64,000 bases of DNA from Protonemura montana (Eukaryota; Arthropoda; Insecta; Plecoptera; Nemouridae): the NCBI GenBank assembly GCA_947568835.1, contig OX387602.1:3442570-3506569 (forward strand), in the 5' to 3' direction. The notes beneath the pieces are model-generated. The model saw only the letters and a list, made by a program, of their open reading frames with translations, did not search any database and was not told the DNA's origin. Shown here one piece after another: positions 36,501 through 51,500 of this stretch. The position numbers and the translations under genes are program-made. How positions within the stretch are numbered: position 1 is the stretch's first letter; each line of letters begins with the position of its first letter.

Positions 36501-39500
36501 GTGTGCAAGGGATCAACATGTGATTATTATTCAAGCACGGTTAAAGGTAATGCAATTGTATTTTAATTATCCAGCTTTGATCTTGGGGGCTGAAATGTTC
36601 TTGTGGTGGATTGCCGATGTCTCGCAAGTGCAGGCAAATGGTGGAATAACTCGTTACCAAAGTGGTATTGTTGTCTCTTACCCTTTCCCAATCCGAGGGT
36701 CTCCCAACGAGCTGAAAAGTCAGCTTGGGAGTACGTGTGGCTATCCCAATGACAAAGAGAGTTTGTATTTATGAAAATTTAGATCACGAAACAAAAGGTT
36801 CAATTATTGTGACTGAGAATTATGGAATTATTTTTGGGAAATTTTGATTAAGGAAAGTAATTTGCATACAGATTATTTTGTGCAGATCTAAAATATTGAA
36901 ATTGTTTGGTTAATTGTGTCTATGTGCAACTGGAGTTTCATTGTACTTATAATTGGAATCAGTTTCAGGGATTTATTTATTTTTATTGGGAGACAATTTC
37001 AGAAAGATTCAGTGAGACATTCAGTTTTTCCATACCGTCAATCTAACTCTTATCCTATCCAAAAGTCCCATAACCATTTACTAACATGCAAAGCACTTGA
37101 TTAACATTGTTGGAATTACTTTCTTTACAGAGTTAGATGAAGGTGCACAGACTCGGTGTTGTCCTACCTCCTTATGTCCCAGTCAGAGCGACTCGTTGCG
37201 GTTTCGTCCAATGGGTAGTTGGCGCTCTTGCCCCTGCGCACTGACTTGGACAACCCAGGGGACCTCCGGTATTGACTGTCAGACAATATGTGGACTTCTT
37301 TCACAGGCTGCAACAACCAGATCAGTGGACGTTAAAAATCTGGAAAAAATTTGTTTTTTCTGGGTGATTAGTTTTTTTTTTTTTACAATCCCTCAGTGTT
37401 GGAAAAAGTGGATGACCTTGAGCAAGCACCTGTGTATGCGTGTTGAAAAGGGGCTCCAAAAGGGAAGATTGTGGCTTGTGGAAGATGGAATATCTATCAT
37501 TTTTATACAAATAATAAACGACACAAAATAGAGAACCAAGGAGGGGAATTCAGACAATTTTTCATCCCTTTGATAATGAATGGTGCCAATACCAGCCGTG
37601 ACGACAGTTAAAGAAAGAAAGGTCAAAAGAGGCAGACAAAAAAATAAAAAAATTCGTGATCATTAAAAATGGATTGCGTTTGAACTTTTCAAGTAGCTTC
37701 AAAAGAAGCGTCAGTTCCAAATAATAAGGCTGCGTAGAGTGTTGCCGAATGTCGTGCCGGTTTGTTCTCCATTACGAGCACGCGATCACTTCCAATTTTG
37801 TAGACCCAAAGGACGGCAGGAAGAGGGAAAATTGCTGCCGGAAGTAGCGGTGTGACCCGCCAGTTTCGCTGGTGCAGGCGATTACAGTCAAGAGGCCCCT
37901 CGCAGAACTGTCTCTTTCGAGAAAAATCCCTGAATTTCTTATGCAACCCATTCAAAATTTCACATCGCACTTTGTACTGTTTAGGTGTATTTTCATTTGA
38001 ATTAATAAAGGCATTCAAGCTTTTTGCTGGCACGAAATGGTCAGTGAAACCTCCTGCTTCCCTTCGGAAAATCAAATTATTTACGACGCTGATTCCAGCA
38101 AGGAATAAAGTGGAACGACCTTATTCGAGTGTATCTAGGTGTAGAAGAAAGATAAGGAATAACATTTTCCCGGCCTGAAATGTGCCCCAGTTTCGACTCC
38201 TGGATCCATCTTACGATATGATACACTTTCCCTAGGGAGGAGAATAACGCATGCAACATAGCAAAACAATTTTCCACCATCTGTGTGTTGAAATCGATTA
38301 GATGGATTATACAAAGTCGACATCTGACTTCCCTCAAGAAGCCTACGCAATCCGATTAGATCGAACTGCTGAGTGATGGGATAGGGCCAGCAAGCGGAAA
38401 AAGTCGAGCGGGGAAATGGATACCTACAACGTGGGCTTACGTCTCAGAAAATTACATCACGAACGCATGCAGTACATGAGTCAATACACTTTAAACAAGT
38501 TACACACCAACAACAAACGACAAACCTCGACTCTCTCAAGTCAAGTCTTGAAACATCTAAATTCTTGCTTCAAAATGCCTGCTATATTGCGGCAAGTGAT
38601 GGAATACGGTTTATTCGGCCAATCATCTGATAATGGCTGAATGCACAAAAAACGTTTTGAATGGTTTAAAGATTTAATGGTTTAATGGTTTTACGTTTTG
38701 ATGGCAATCACCTATGCTGATGATAAGGCGCTCAATTTCAGCGACTCAACGTGGTTGGGGGTATTCGAAAAAGCGAACAGAACTCTTAACTTAGTATCCT
38801 CCTGGCTGAACAGTAACAAACAAAAATAAGTCAAGTTACATCGCATTCACACATGACTCTAGAACACGTCCTGATACAGTTGACAGTTTAAAGAAACACG
38901 AAAGAAATTGTCAGAAACATTGTGAACGAAACTGTTACATAATTAAAAATGAAAAGTCTTTTAAATACTTGGCAATTACAATAGACCAGAATTTAAAATG
39001 GCATCCACACATAACTAGCTTGCTGTCGAAGACTAGAGGCATTAGCCTCTATTACTTTACTGCATTACTGTATTACTTTTATAAGCTCAGGCATGTGGTC
39101 AGTCTAAAGCATATCGTAACAATTTACAAATGAATGGCACAACCCATCCTACAGTATGGAATCATTGGCTGGGGAGGCTGCACTAATTCAATCATGAAAA
39201 AGCTTATTATTAGCTTAAAAGGTATTCTCAAAGTTGCTGGTAAAATTTACAATAATTACCTTCAAATAAACTGTTCTTAATCTTGCATGCACTTGACATG
39301 AGACAAATGTACATTACAATTATACTTCTTCAGATATTTTACAATTCTATATCGTATCCAAGGAAAAACTCTAATCCTGGACTGCCTAGAAACCTTAGAA
39401 AAGTAACTCATTACATGTTTGCTGTCCCTTAAATGAGAAAAACTCTAGGTCAGCAACACGCTAATTACTGACTCTCACCTCAAGTCAGGACTGTAACACA

Positions 39501-42500
39501 CTGGAATAAATTCAAACCCAATATTTTTGAATTGATAATCAAAAAAGGAAATAATTATCTCAGTTTTTGAATCATCTGTGAGTAGATTACCTAACCTAAC
39601 TAGTACCTAAATGTTAATAGCTCGTAGCATGAATATATATTTTTTGTGACAAGCTCACACACACAGTGTAACTTATGTGAGATTTTTCACAACTTAATTT
39701 TAGTTTTTTTTGTATGAACCTACACTGTATTACATGTAAATAATTGTGAAAAATTAAAAGAATAAATAAATGATAATAATAATTCTAAGCGATGAAAGTA
39801 AACAGGAAACACGAAGAATTAGAGTATTTAAAATCAATAAAAATAAACAGTTTTTCAAGAAGGTAACCGCATATAAAATGTTTACTGACAACGTGGTGTC
39901 ATGACAATGAAATACTGAAGCAATAGAACCTCTGAGCGCATCAAGGATTTAGCAAACGGACAACGAGATTCATCACCTATTTGCTTGTACCTATCCCACG
40001 AATTGCAATAACCAGTACCGTCTTTAACACCCAACATCTTTGTCAACGTTCCGGCTGATCGAGGCAAACCTTGACAAGGCGAACAATGGGAAATTACTCT
40101 CCCAACTTGTGACTTCCGAACACAACCCAATTACAAAACTAACGCGCTTTCTTTCGCTCACCATCGCCACTAACCTCTCTATAGTAGCACCTAGTATAGC
40201 ACTAGCAGCACTCACCGTAGCCTCGCGGGGACCTACGGCACCAAACTATCTGTAGCACCATAGCAACACCTCAGTGTGTAGCACCCTTGAAATCCTATAC
40301 CATGTTCCTGGCGTGCTGGAAACAGCACATGCAGGAAGTGGTAGCAGTTGTGTGGCACTCACCGTGGCCGGAGCAGTGTGCGAGGCGGCCGCCGGACTCG
40401 GGAGTCGAACCTCGGGCAACGGACTGCCGGGGGTGGCGCAGGGTACACCGGCTGGGCGTCTCCATGGAAACGCGGCGGCCGCGGCGCTGCAAAGCAAGCG
40501 CAAACGGCGCGTTGTACAATCGGCGCTCAAGCTCGCGTCAATCGGCAGCGAGGTGCACTTTGAGGGATGCAGTTTGAGTGGGCGGGCAGCCAGGGTAGAG
40601 AGTTTAAGCTCGTTAACATTTTAAGCGCCGAGGGATTAGTGCAGATAATCTTTTGTAGTGATTAAAAAAAAAGGCATTCATTTTTGAATATAGTTTCATT
40701 GCTAGTGTCGCAAAATTGGGAACGAAAGTTTCGAGGAAGCAAATTTTTGAAAGCAGATGCTATTGCATCCAGGAAGGAAACGTCTGTGCTTATTCTCGTC
40801 CAAAATTGACCCCAAACAAATGACAGGAATAGCAAACACGCGGCTGAAATATCGTGACTGGTTTCATCATTTAGCTTTTTAACGACTCGTCATACGTCCT
40901 ATATAGTTGGCATCAACGACCTCGTCAAGTCTTGTCAGAGACAAAGGTTATTATCCCCAAGTTTATTACATAAATACTGAGCCAGGTAACTCTAGCATTT
41001 CGAGCGCGGTGGCGGTGGGTGGGGGGGTCACTGATGCTGCCAGAAGCACATGGCTAGGAAGGGGATGAAGCAGACGCTGTGAGGTCTGGCACGGGGTGGT
41101 GGCGGGGTGGGTGGGAAGGGGGGCGTCGATGTCAATGACATGTGCCGGGCATCGATCGAAACCCTTGCGATATCAACTTTCAGTGAGCTATGTTGTTCCC
41201 ATGTTTACGACGTGGCTGGGTTACCTACTAGTACTACTGTCTGTGTAGGACTCTCGATGTGATAATATGGTATATCAATTTACATCGAAGCCGCTTAGAC
41301 GTAGCAAGGTCTCTGTCAATTCGCGAGCTCAGGTCAGAGGGCGTTGTCATCTGTTTGACAACGTGAACGTCACGTTTTCTCAGCGGCGGAAGCTTGGTAG
41401 CATCGGAACGCCGCCGTGCTTGATTGTGCTACGGGACTTGATTCGGATTCCATGAATTTGGCAACGAGCAAGGCACAAAAATTTAGCGCACGATTAACAG
41501 GTGTGCTTCTTGTCGTTGATCTTTGCCGTGTTTTCTGTCTCAAACCCGGATTATTGCGTTAATTTTATTACCCTGTTTTCACAAGACCTGTTGCACGAAA
41601 TTATAATACAAAAATTGATTAAAAACAAAAATAAAACAAAAACATGCTTACTAAATTAAGGGCATCTCTCATACCGACCCAGAATTGGTAATAACAGTTC
41701 CAATCAGATATCCTAGACGTCGCTCATAAATAGAAAACTTGCCTTAAACTAGCAATTACTGCACAACTCACTTTAAATAATAATATCACATCAAGTTCCC
41801 CCCGGCCAGATGATCGACTTTAAATAATTCATATTTCCAAGAACTTGAGGTGTTGATTGACGTGTATTACCATTCCTCACGCCAAGCTATCCCGGCACCC
41901 CTAAGGCACCGAATGGGATGTTTCTTTGCCGCAGCGCACATTGTACACAGCGATCTCTTGAAAGTGGGTCACGTTATACCTTACCCCTACACCGGTCGGC
42001 CAGCTCGATCAATGCAAATGCAATTTGTTTCACTGTAACCGTATTACACGGTGCCCATGCCACGAAATACGGGGTAATGTCCCACCCCATGGTAGTGATG
42101 GCGCCCAAAACCAATTCCAATTTCAGTCCAATGATTTATAAGTAAGTGCTTGTCGCTAGAGATGTACAGTGTATTGTTTTACAATTGAAACAAAACCTTT
42201 AAATGAATGTGCACCGGCTATAGGTACAAACGAGCGCAATAAATGATACGCCACTCGATTGAATATGTCCACAACTAGCCATTGCAGTAGCTAGATAGCT
42301 TGATACTTTGTTGGGTTTGGTTTGGCAATGAAGTTATCTTAATGGTGTTAATTACTACCTGCTTAAAGTTTTACTTTTTATATTAGTAGGCATGTGCCAT
42401 GCTCTACCAGAGAAGAGAGAGCTTAAAAATGTTTTACAAAATAGACACGCACAAGTGCTAGACTAAGAACTCCGTAGGAATGCTTCTTATCTGATATTTC

Positions 42501-45500
42501 ACTAAATATGTGCCGCCTACTTAGATAAAAAATGTCAATAGTGGATTAATCACTCGGTTATGGCAAAAATGTCTCTTCCTAGCAATTAATCTTTGGTGTT
42601 TTGCAATTTTTAAAAGGTGATACGCAGTAAGCTGATAGTGAAATAGCACACAATAACTGAGTCATCAATAAAAAATATAAACAAATAGTCATAAAAGAAT
42701 ATGGAAAGACAACCCCTTGATATCGGGTCTACATTTCCGGTGCTCTAGAAAGTTTTCACAACAGCTCTCCTTCAGAATGAATTGAGAAATGAATTGAGAA
42801 ATGAATCTTGGCGCACAATCGCACAAGATTTACCCTCTCATGGCAGCCACCTGGTTCACGGCGGCAGGAAACAAGTCTCTAGATCCGATCGGATCCGTGC
42901 ACAACGCGGTCTAGCGAGGCATCGAACCGGGTCTGAGATCCAAAGATGAATCACAAAGGATTTAAGACAGGACACAGGAGAAAAAAAACGAATGCAAATG
43001 ACAATCTATCCCAATCTCCTGTCCCGTACTCTGGTTTTCTTATTCAGACATGGACAACGCAATTAGAGTTTATAAGACCATTGACATTGACAGCTTTATC
43101 TATTTCACGATCGTTGTTAGGTTGGTCTCGCCTCTGGTAACACGTCTGCGATTAACGCAAGATTTTATTGTTCCAAGTTGATAAGTCAGGTGAAGTGTAG
43201 GTCTATACCTATCATACATGTCAATGTCATAACAGAACTTTAATTCCGACGAATGCTCGGTTTTGTGAAGTGCCCAAGAAGCGATGATTATAAAATAATG
43301 AGGGAAGTTTATCCCCCTGAGAGAATGCTGTCAAATGTTCTGTGGCAGAGCAGACACGTCTCGCAGAGCCGAGATGTTCTGAAATAGTTGGCAAATCTGT
43401 GCCTGGTAAAATACCGAAGTGACAAGAAATATCAGGGGAGGTATCGATACCATGGTTTCGTTGGAACGTGGGATGAAATAAAAATCAAGTAGGAAGATTG
43501 ATCTACATGTTTCTAAATGAACTACAAAATTGTTAGGTACCTGTCGACAACTAATCTAATTGCAGCTAATTGCTATTCTGTACTGATAGTAACGATTTTT
43601 ATGTCTTAAAATGGCATCGAGAGAAATGATTTGCTGTCAGAGAAAATGATCCATATAAATACTGAGCCAAGTAAGCCGAGTAGATAGATGTTTGACTCAT
43701 TAGTATGATTATCGCATGTGATGGAATGTAGGCTACGCAAACGGTGAGCTAATATTGATTAGTAATTGCTCTGCAAATCAATTACAATGCGTTAATCTTA
43801 TAATCGTATGAAAACTTTACGACACATAACCGATGCTACCTGGACGTAATTTACCAAACAACTCCACGATTTCTATAGTCACTAAAAATACCGATTCTGG
43901 TAGCAAAATTTCGTGTGACATTTAATTGGATCATAACGCACCTTTTGAAGGCATTCACAATTCAATGTACACCTTCGCTATAATATCAAATATATTGCAT
44001 AAAAACCTTCCGTGTTTGTGTGGAATATGCAAATTTCTTGCCATGTACCTATAGCTTTTAGCTGTGTAGTGATAAAAGTGCGGATGCAGGTATAGGTAGG
44101 CAACGGCCATCTGGCTGGCGCTTGATGGTTTTCCTTACCTCCCAACAACTGAAAGAAAACATCTGGTATACTGGCTGACAAAAAGCTACGGCGAATATAC
44201 TCTCTGCAATCAAAGATAGCGGTGTCGTATGATCAAGCTCTATTATTCAATTACTCGTGGCCAGTATTCGTTTAAAATGTCCAATAAATAACTATGACGT
44301 TGTTAAATTTGGGTGTAGTTGGTATGAAAGGTATGACAATGGTTGCATATTCTTAGCATTTTGCTAAGAATCTTCTTTAGAAAAGCAATACACGTGAAAT
44401 GACAAGTAACATTGAGTTAATAAGTTGTATTGCGAATTATGAGTAGTTTGCCAGCACAAAAAAAATAAACACATGTCCATATGCGTGATGTTGTGCCCTT
44501 TGTGAGCACGCAGACGGGCAGTGAATTGCCTGAAGCATTCTACGTCCCGTTTACAGCTCATCGCGAAGGCTCAAATTGCAATTGCATGCATGACTGCACT
44601 CGGTGCAACAAACTAAAATAGTAAATATCGGCTGCATTCTGCCGCTCGGTGCACGACTTCATAAGACAAATAAACAAACAAAACTTCGGTGCGCAGAGTG
44701 CACGTTGCGCAAACGCCATCTCACCAAGCGACCAACTCGTAAGCCAAGATTTCAAAAATAACCTTCGTAATAAGACCAAGCTGCAGCTTCGCGCGTCCTC
44801 GAGTGTCGTGGGAGATATTCAGCGCTTTTGCAAGCAATTTCGCGTAAAAACCACATGAAAGCTGGACCTGTTTTTCAAAGTGACATTAATTGCGGCAATT
44901 GCAGACTAATTACCCGTCCAGGCCGCCGACACTCGGGGAGTTTAAGTCTCTTTTAATTGGGTCCGACGTTTCGAAAAGTCTTATCACAATTCACATGCCT
45001 TGCTTGGTCGTGGCCGTCGCCGAGAAAATGTGTGGACGGGAAAGAACAGCTCTGATAGAGCCAATTGCCATTCATGGATCAATTAGAATATTTCCATAAG
45101 CGATGAGCGAACATGTGTACCTACTGCAGTTGTATTGTATTAGCACTAGTTATTCAAAGCAAGGCGATGTGTATTGGTATCGCATTTCTATCATCTCTGT
45201 TTGTTTGTTTAAATTGGAATAGTTCACATACATTGTTGTTGACTTGTAGTTTAGTGTTCTATAAAGCTATCTTAACTTATCTTGACAGCAGTCTGAGCTC
45301 CTAAGCCGAGTTAATCCACATTATTTGATGGGCTTCGCTTTGCCGAAATGTTCACGTGTATATACAGCGGCCGCTCAATGGCCATGCGTTGGCTTTCAGT
45401 CAACATCGAGGCTAGAACGCCTATTTTAGACCCGAAATCAGATCGAATTTCGCACATTTCCTGATAGCATACATTTGCTAGGACGTATAACTCTACTGGC

Positions 45501-48500
45501 CTCCAATAATTCATTGGTACATGGTCATTAAATTATCGACAATGCATTTCTGCAATTTGCACCCATTTGCTTTGAGAAAAAGAAGCTGAAAACCGAAGTT
45601 AAAGTTTGATAACTTCAACGCCAATTGAAGTTTGAAAACTTTACGAGCACTGAAGGCTTTCTGCTTACAAAGGCGTTGGCAAGCAGGGTGTGTACATGTT
45701 CGCATGCAAAGCACGAGCGAATATCGCACGTAGGAAGTAAGGAATAGTGTTGAAAAATGACAAAAAACCACGTCAGATCTGACAATGCAATTTTCTATTA
45801 ATATTTCAGACTAGTTCAGGTAGAGCGTGTTTTTGCATCGGCGAAAACAAGGAAGGTGGCAATTTGTTTGCGGGGTGACTTATGAATAGTGAATAGACTC
45901 TCTGACAGCTTAAGGTTCGAGCCAGTTGCTTATGAATATTACAAGTTTCGTGAATAGAAAATGAGGCAATCGCGGTTTAAACTGACAACGTAGTTCTACG
46001 CTGGACTTGCATTATTTTGTCTTTTGTCCCGTGTTGTGTATCGATACAAGTTGATGAGAACAGTCGGCGCGTCAGTCAAAATTATGTCAAGCGCCGAACA
46101 CTTGCCAGTTCATTTATAGCAATTCTCTTTCTGATGTTATTTGTGGAAAAACTCGCGAGTGTTCCACACACTCACACGAATTTGAATAAATCGATCGTTA
46201 GCTTTACGAGTGTGCGAAAAGTTCGGCTCGCATTGCGAACGAACCAACCACGTGCTGGGATAGAGATTTAAAAAGCCAGCTGAGAGCTGGCAGCTGGCAG
46301 TTCGAGCATCGAACTGAGATGCCTCTTCGAGCTACCTGTGCTCCCGGCTCCAGCTGCAAGGATGCTGCAAGAGGATGCAGGAGACGTGAAACAGTTGCAC
46401 CCTACGCGCGGCCACCCTTCGTCTTACAAAGAAACATGTGTCGCGCCAAACCAACGACAGCTGAGCATCGACGGCGTGGAAGACTCGGACGTTTATTCAA
46501 GTGACCTTCAGGGCTCTGATAACAACAAATATTCTTTGTTTAGGGACAGTCTGAACGCCACCTGTCGACCTGTCACGAGATAGAAATGTTTACTCCTGTA
46601 CGCATACCGAATTAACATTTCATTTATGCCTTCATGGCAGCTTAAATCACTCCCACTTGAAATGCACTGTTTTTTTTCTTCTTCAGAGAGACATTTTCCA
46701 CGCGAGTGAAAATGCTTTTCGGTTGAGAGGTTACCAATTTAAAGTTAATGTGGGAGAGCTAGGAAAAGCGAGTACGAATGTCGAGCATCAGGCTTAGTTA
46801 TCTAAATAGGGAGTCTTTTGAGCTCCTCAGCGACTGAGCTGCTGCACCTTGCTGCGAGTGCAAGCGCATGGGAAGCGAAACGCAGGAAACAAGGCGCCGG
46901 GTTGAAGCAGTTGAAGGACCGTCAGTCGCCAACAAGCGCACCATGTATTGGCATTGACACAATTTAATAATTTACATATTGTACCTTTGCACACGTGACG
47001 AGTGGCTATTGTTTCCATGGCTAGATACAAGATATAATATAATTATATTATTATATACGCCTTGTTCATTAACTGAATGTTCATTATTGATGATGACTAA
47101 CTTCCAGGTGGTGTTTTATTATCAATTCTGAGCTAGCCCAGTTCGACTGAGCAGAGCTCAGCGGTATTTTAACCACAAATCGCGATTCTGTACACCGTCG
47201 TGAACTCGTTTAACCCCTCACCTCTCCCGACGCTCATTAAAATGTATTCGCTGCAGACCAGAAGCGGAATGGTGGTATGACAGAAGAGGCGGAGTGGAAG
47301 TGCCCGCTTCATTTGGAGAAGAATTCTCAGAACTTATCGATCTCTTTGCACCGCGCACATCGCGTGATTGCAGCACACAAACTGGAATGTTTATGCCTAT
47401 TTTATGATGACGAACCAGTAATACAAAAAGCAGGACAGCCTACTTTTGTAATTAATAATGCACTTTAAAAAGCAGCTACTTTTGATTCTTATTCCAGAAA
47501 ATAGTCGGCTAGGCGTTGGCCATATTGGGGTGCACGAAAAAGGGACAAACTCCAGACAAGTCCTATAGACAGAGAGAGGACCGCGAAAGTAGACAAGGCA
47601 GCGAAACGCGGCGGAGCATTTGCGTGGCTGAACACACCAGTGGGCAGGAAAACCTCTTTTAGCCAGTTCATACATTACCATGTATAATTGTTCAATTTCG
47701 ATACAATTAAAAAAGGAAATTTTTTTGATAATTAATGGGGAGTGATAAGAATTTTGTCGCGTGTCCGCTACTTTAAAGGTCGCAGCTTAGGCCGTAGCGG
47801 CTGGCATTAGAACGCGACGTATTTGCAGGTAGCGTATTTGAGAGATAAACAAACACAGTTGCTATAGGTAAATTAGATTTGCTTGAAACGAGACTGCTGA
47901 TCATTGTAAACTGCATGAAACAACGAGGTAGATTTTTTGTACCTATGCAATTGTTGTTTCAAGGACATTAGATAATGGACGGCCATGCCCTTCTGCAGTA
48001 AACTGTATATTCATCGATCCACGACGGTCAAAACAGATACCTGTGGCTGGTACGAGCTAGAGAAGTGGGCGTGGGAGCCCCGTGGGCCATACCAGTAATA
48101 CCAAAAAGTAAATAGAGTGAGAGCTTCCATCCATAAAATAGATTTGCCGCTTAGGTCGCCCTAACCATTTCGACGGCGGTCGCCCCTGTGTTTTGCTCAC
48201 GCTTCCGTAACTCATGCCTTTACTGGCTCAGGTAGCCCATTAATTACATAAAGGAATAGTTTGTGAAATGCTATTTTACCTCGTTGTCTCGAAAGTTTAT
48301 CTTTCCAGTCCTATCTTCGCCAAAGGAATTGAACCGAACCAATGTGCAATAGGCATGACCAAACACCAAATTTGTATTTTTTGTAGTTATTTTGTTTTGC
48401 TATGCGGTGGTGCCAGATTATTTGAGTTGAGAGATTGCATGGCTAAATTTCAATTTCTACCACTGCCAAGAACAGGGTGTAAAATGAAATCGGGCAACAC

Positions 48501-51500
48501 TGATGTCATTTCACGTAATAAAAGAGCATTTGGGTCGCGGTCAATATTGTACCAGAGCTAAAATCCCAATCCTGGCTCAGACGATATTTATGACATACAA
48601 TCCCATGACAACCTGATATCCTTGGATCAATTCAGCTCCGCTTTACCATTGGCATTACCCTACGCACCACCCCGAGCGCACCCTTCGTACAGACATGTAA
48701 TCTTCGGTGACTTGATTAAGTAGTATTTTACGACACTGCCCTGCAATACTGCCGGCAGAACAGAACAGGTGTATACATAATACTTATTCCCTACTTGCTA
48801 ATTTAGCCTACTAACTTACAGAGGATTGATGCAACACCTTGCTCGATTCGATTTTTGCTGTCTATTAGCCACATAATCTAGCGTCTTTTCGTTTAACACT
48901 TGCGTCTCAAAACTGGTCGTCGATGCACACAAAGCATTCTTGGCAGGTACGTCATCTTCATTAATGTACGGCGAGAAATGCCAGCTATGTCTCCACTCGG
49001 CTTCCTCAGCGGCAACTCTCCTTTCGTCGGACATGGAGCACATCGCAAGTCACACAATTAAACAACATTAGGCTAACTTTAAAATATGCACGTAGCGTAT
49101 CCATAACATTCTACCCGCCATGATAGCACATTTGCACGTTAAAAACGACGGCCGACGCAAACAGGCCTCCGTCCCACAGGTAACGCCTCTGACAGGTTCC
49201 CTTTCAAACTGACGGCGAGTTTTATTTTCAAATACTCGCCGAGCAGCGGCGAGCGGCGTTGGTTCCGATACCGGTCGACAGAGCGACCAAGCGGCCAGCT
49301 GCTTGTGGCCGTTGTTCCACGATTCGAATTATCTGTCAAATACTCGTTCCTCAAATTCGCTGTCGGATGATTGTAACTGAATAAAACCACGAAATGGAAA
49401 CACGATGATTTTGGAATTGAGTTTTTAAATAGAATTTACTTGTTCGAGTTCGAAGCAAATCGTTCTTAGAGACAGGTACATCTGCTCTAACGCTGAGATG
49501 GAGCGGTGTGCTGGGCCCCTGGTTAAGATCTGTATAGGCAACGAATGCTACAGCACTGCATTGGCGCTGCGTGGCACCAGGCGTTTATCTTGAAAATAGC
49601 TGTTGCTATGAATGACGTCTACTGAACGACTGCGTGCTCTGCTGAATAATAATGCCCATTACGCATTCAACCCACAGCATTGCTTTGTTTTAACCAAATG
49701 TAAGTTTTCCTCGAGTCCAAAGTTAAACTCGCGGCTATGTCAGAAACTTTTGTGCGCAATCTGAACAGATCCACTACAACGAAGATAATATTTTTAAGAT
49801 AATATTAATATAATATATATTAATATATTATATATATTAATTATAATATAAAGAAGATAATATTTTATTGCTGACAAACATTGTATTAATGTGATATCTT
49901 ATTGGTGGATCGCGAATCTCCTACAACATGTATATCAATTTTGTATACCATATGTATGCCCGAACATACCAACTATACGTGAAATATTTTCAAGTTTTTC
50001 CGTATTTTCCCGACAGAGGTAAAACTCTAAATTTTGAGCTGACCTTTAGTTCTAAATAGGATATGAATATCGCCTTCAGGGTGCAAAATGCGTAGGTGGC
50101 CGGGTTACGTAGCTATAACGCACATCGTCAAATTACAGTAAAATCACAGGTAAAATCTTTTCAGGTTGGGAAACGCAACATTTTAAATGGCAAGGGTGAA
50201 CCCCAGAAAATACCCTTTTTAATACATTTCTCAATTTCAGTGGCAGTAGTGTGAATTAAAGATAAGCCATTGGATCAAGATGTAATTTTTTAACAGCTCA
50301 CAGCGTGATTGAACACTTTTTAATTAAGAAAATCGATGATTATTCTGATAACTTCTTCGTTCTTAATTATAAAACCAGACTTGGTATAAAAGAGAGGAGA
50401 TAGAGAGAAGAAACTGGGGGATAGGATGCTGGATCTGGGTCCTGTTGAAATGTGCTCATCCGATAGATATACGCAAGTGCTATCAGACCATTCTCGGATG
50501 TTTGCGGTGAATGGTAGACGTCAGGCAGAGTTTCACATGATCGATGGGTTTTGAAAACCTCTCCAGAGTTTGCGCTTACCCCGGGAGATTATTGCCAGGG
50601 AGAGCCTGTCCTCGCCATGCGCCAACTTACTGCGACAAAGACGGTAAACCCAGATACGCGACACGGGCCGAACAGTATGCCAAACAAAGACGGTGACAAC
50701 TGTTCACTTAAAAAGAATAAAGATTCGCCGAAAGTTTGAGTGCCTAACGCCTAAGGGAAATCACGACGAGTCTTTTAGCTTCATGCTCGGAGTGCTAGAC
50801 TTTTTTAAACCTCCTGAAACTCTTTAGAAAATTGATTAAAACGAATTAAAATGCGATATTTATTTTGTTGCTTTGCGGATGGAGAATATTTTAGATGTCC
50901 GCAAACTACGGACTTGAAGCTCATCGCTTAGAAAGAGAGATATGAGTTTGCCATTTACGGGATGCTGCTCAGAACGGGATATTCATGGTTTCCTTGACCC
51001 TACGACTTGCACCGGCTTAGAAGCCCAAACATTTTGTATACTAACCATCCTTGGCCATGTTTGATAAAAGCAATTAATTTTAACATCATAATTAAAATAA
51101 TAATAAGTAGTAGCAAACACATGACAGGGCTACCATTAAAATATGCAATGTATGGTTTTTTTGGTTGGACCACAGACGCACAAAACCACAAAAAGGGACG
51201 CCATAAAAGGTTACGTTGCGCCATTCAGCTTTGCAGATTTCCGAGATGGAATCAAGACACCCAAGGAACGGAAACCGCATAATTTTCTGACAATGAACTT
51301 CACTACCGGAACGCACTGACAGTTGATTTGATTGTCAAGTTTTGAAAAATAGGGTATCGTAGTGGCACATTAATCAGGATCAAAATGGGCGACTGGAGAA
51401 TGAGACGACAGAAAATGTACGCTAATTGCGTCTTCAATCACCGCCGCGACAATCGCTGCAAATCTGTCAAACTTGGAGCGATCAATTTAATACCTATTAC

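Noticed and set aside
38416..38640. 74-codon plus-strand ORF just before the LINE
   Set aside because: No match to RT or endonuclease sequence and not in frame with the YADD segment.
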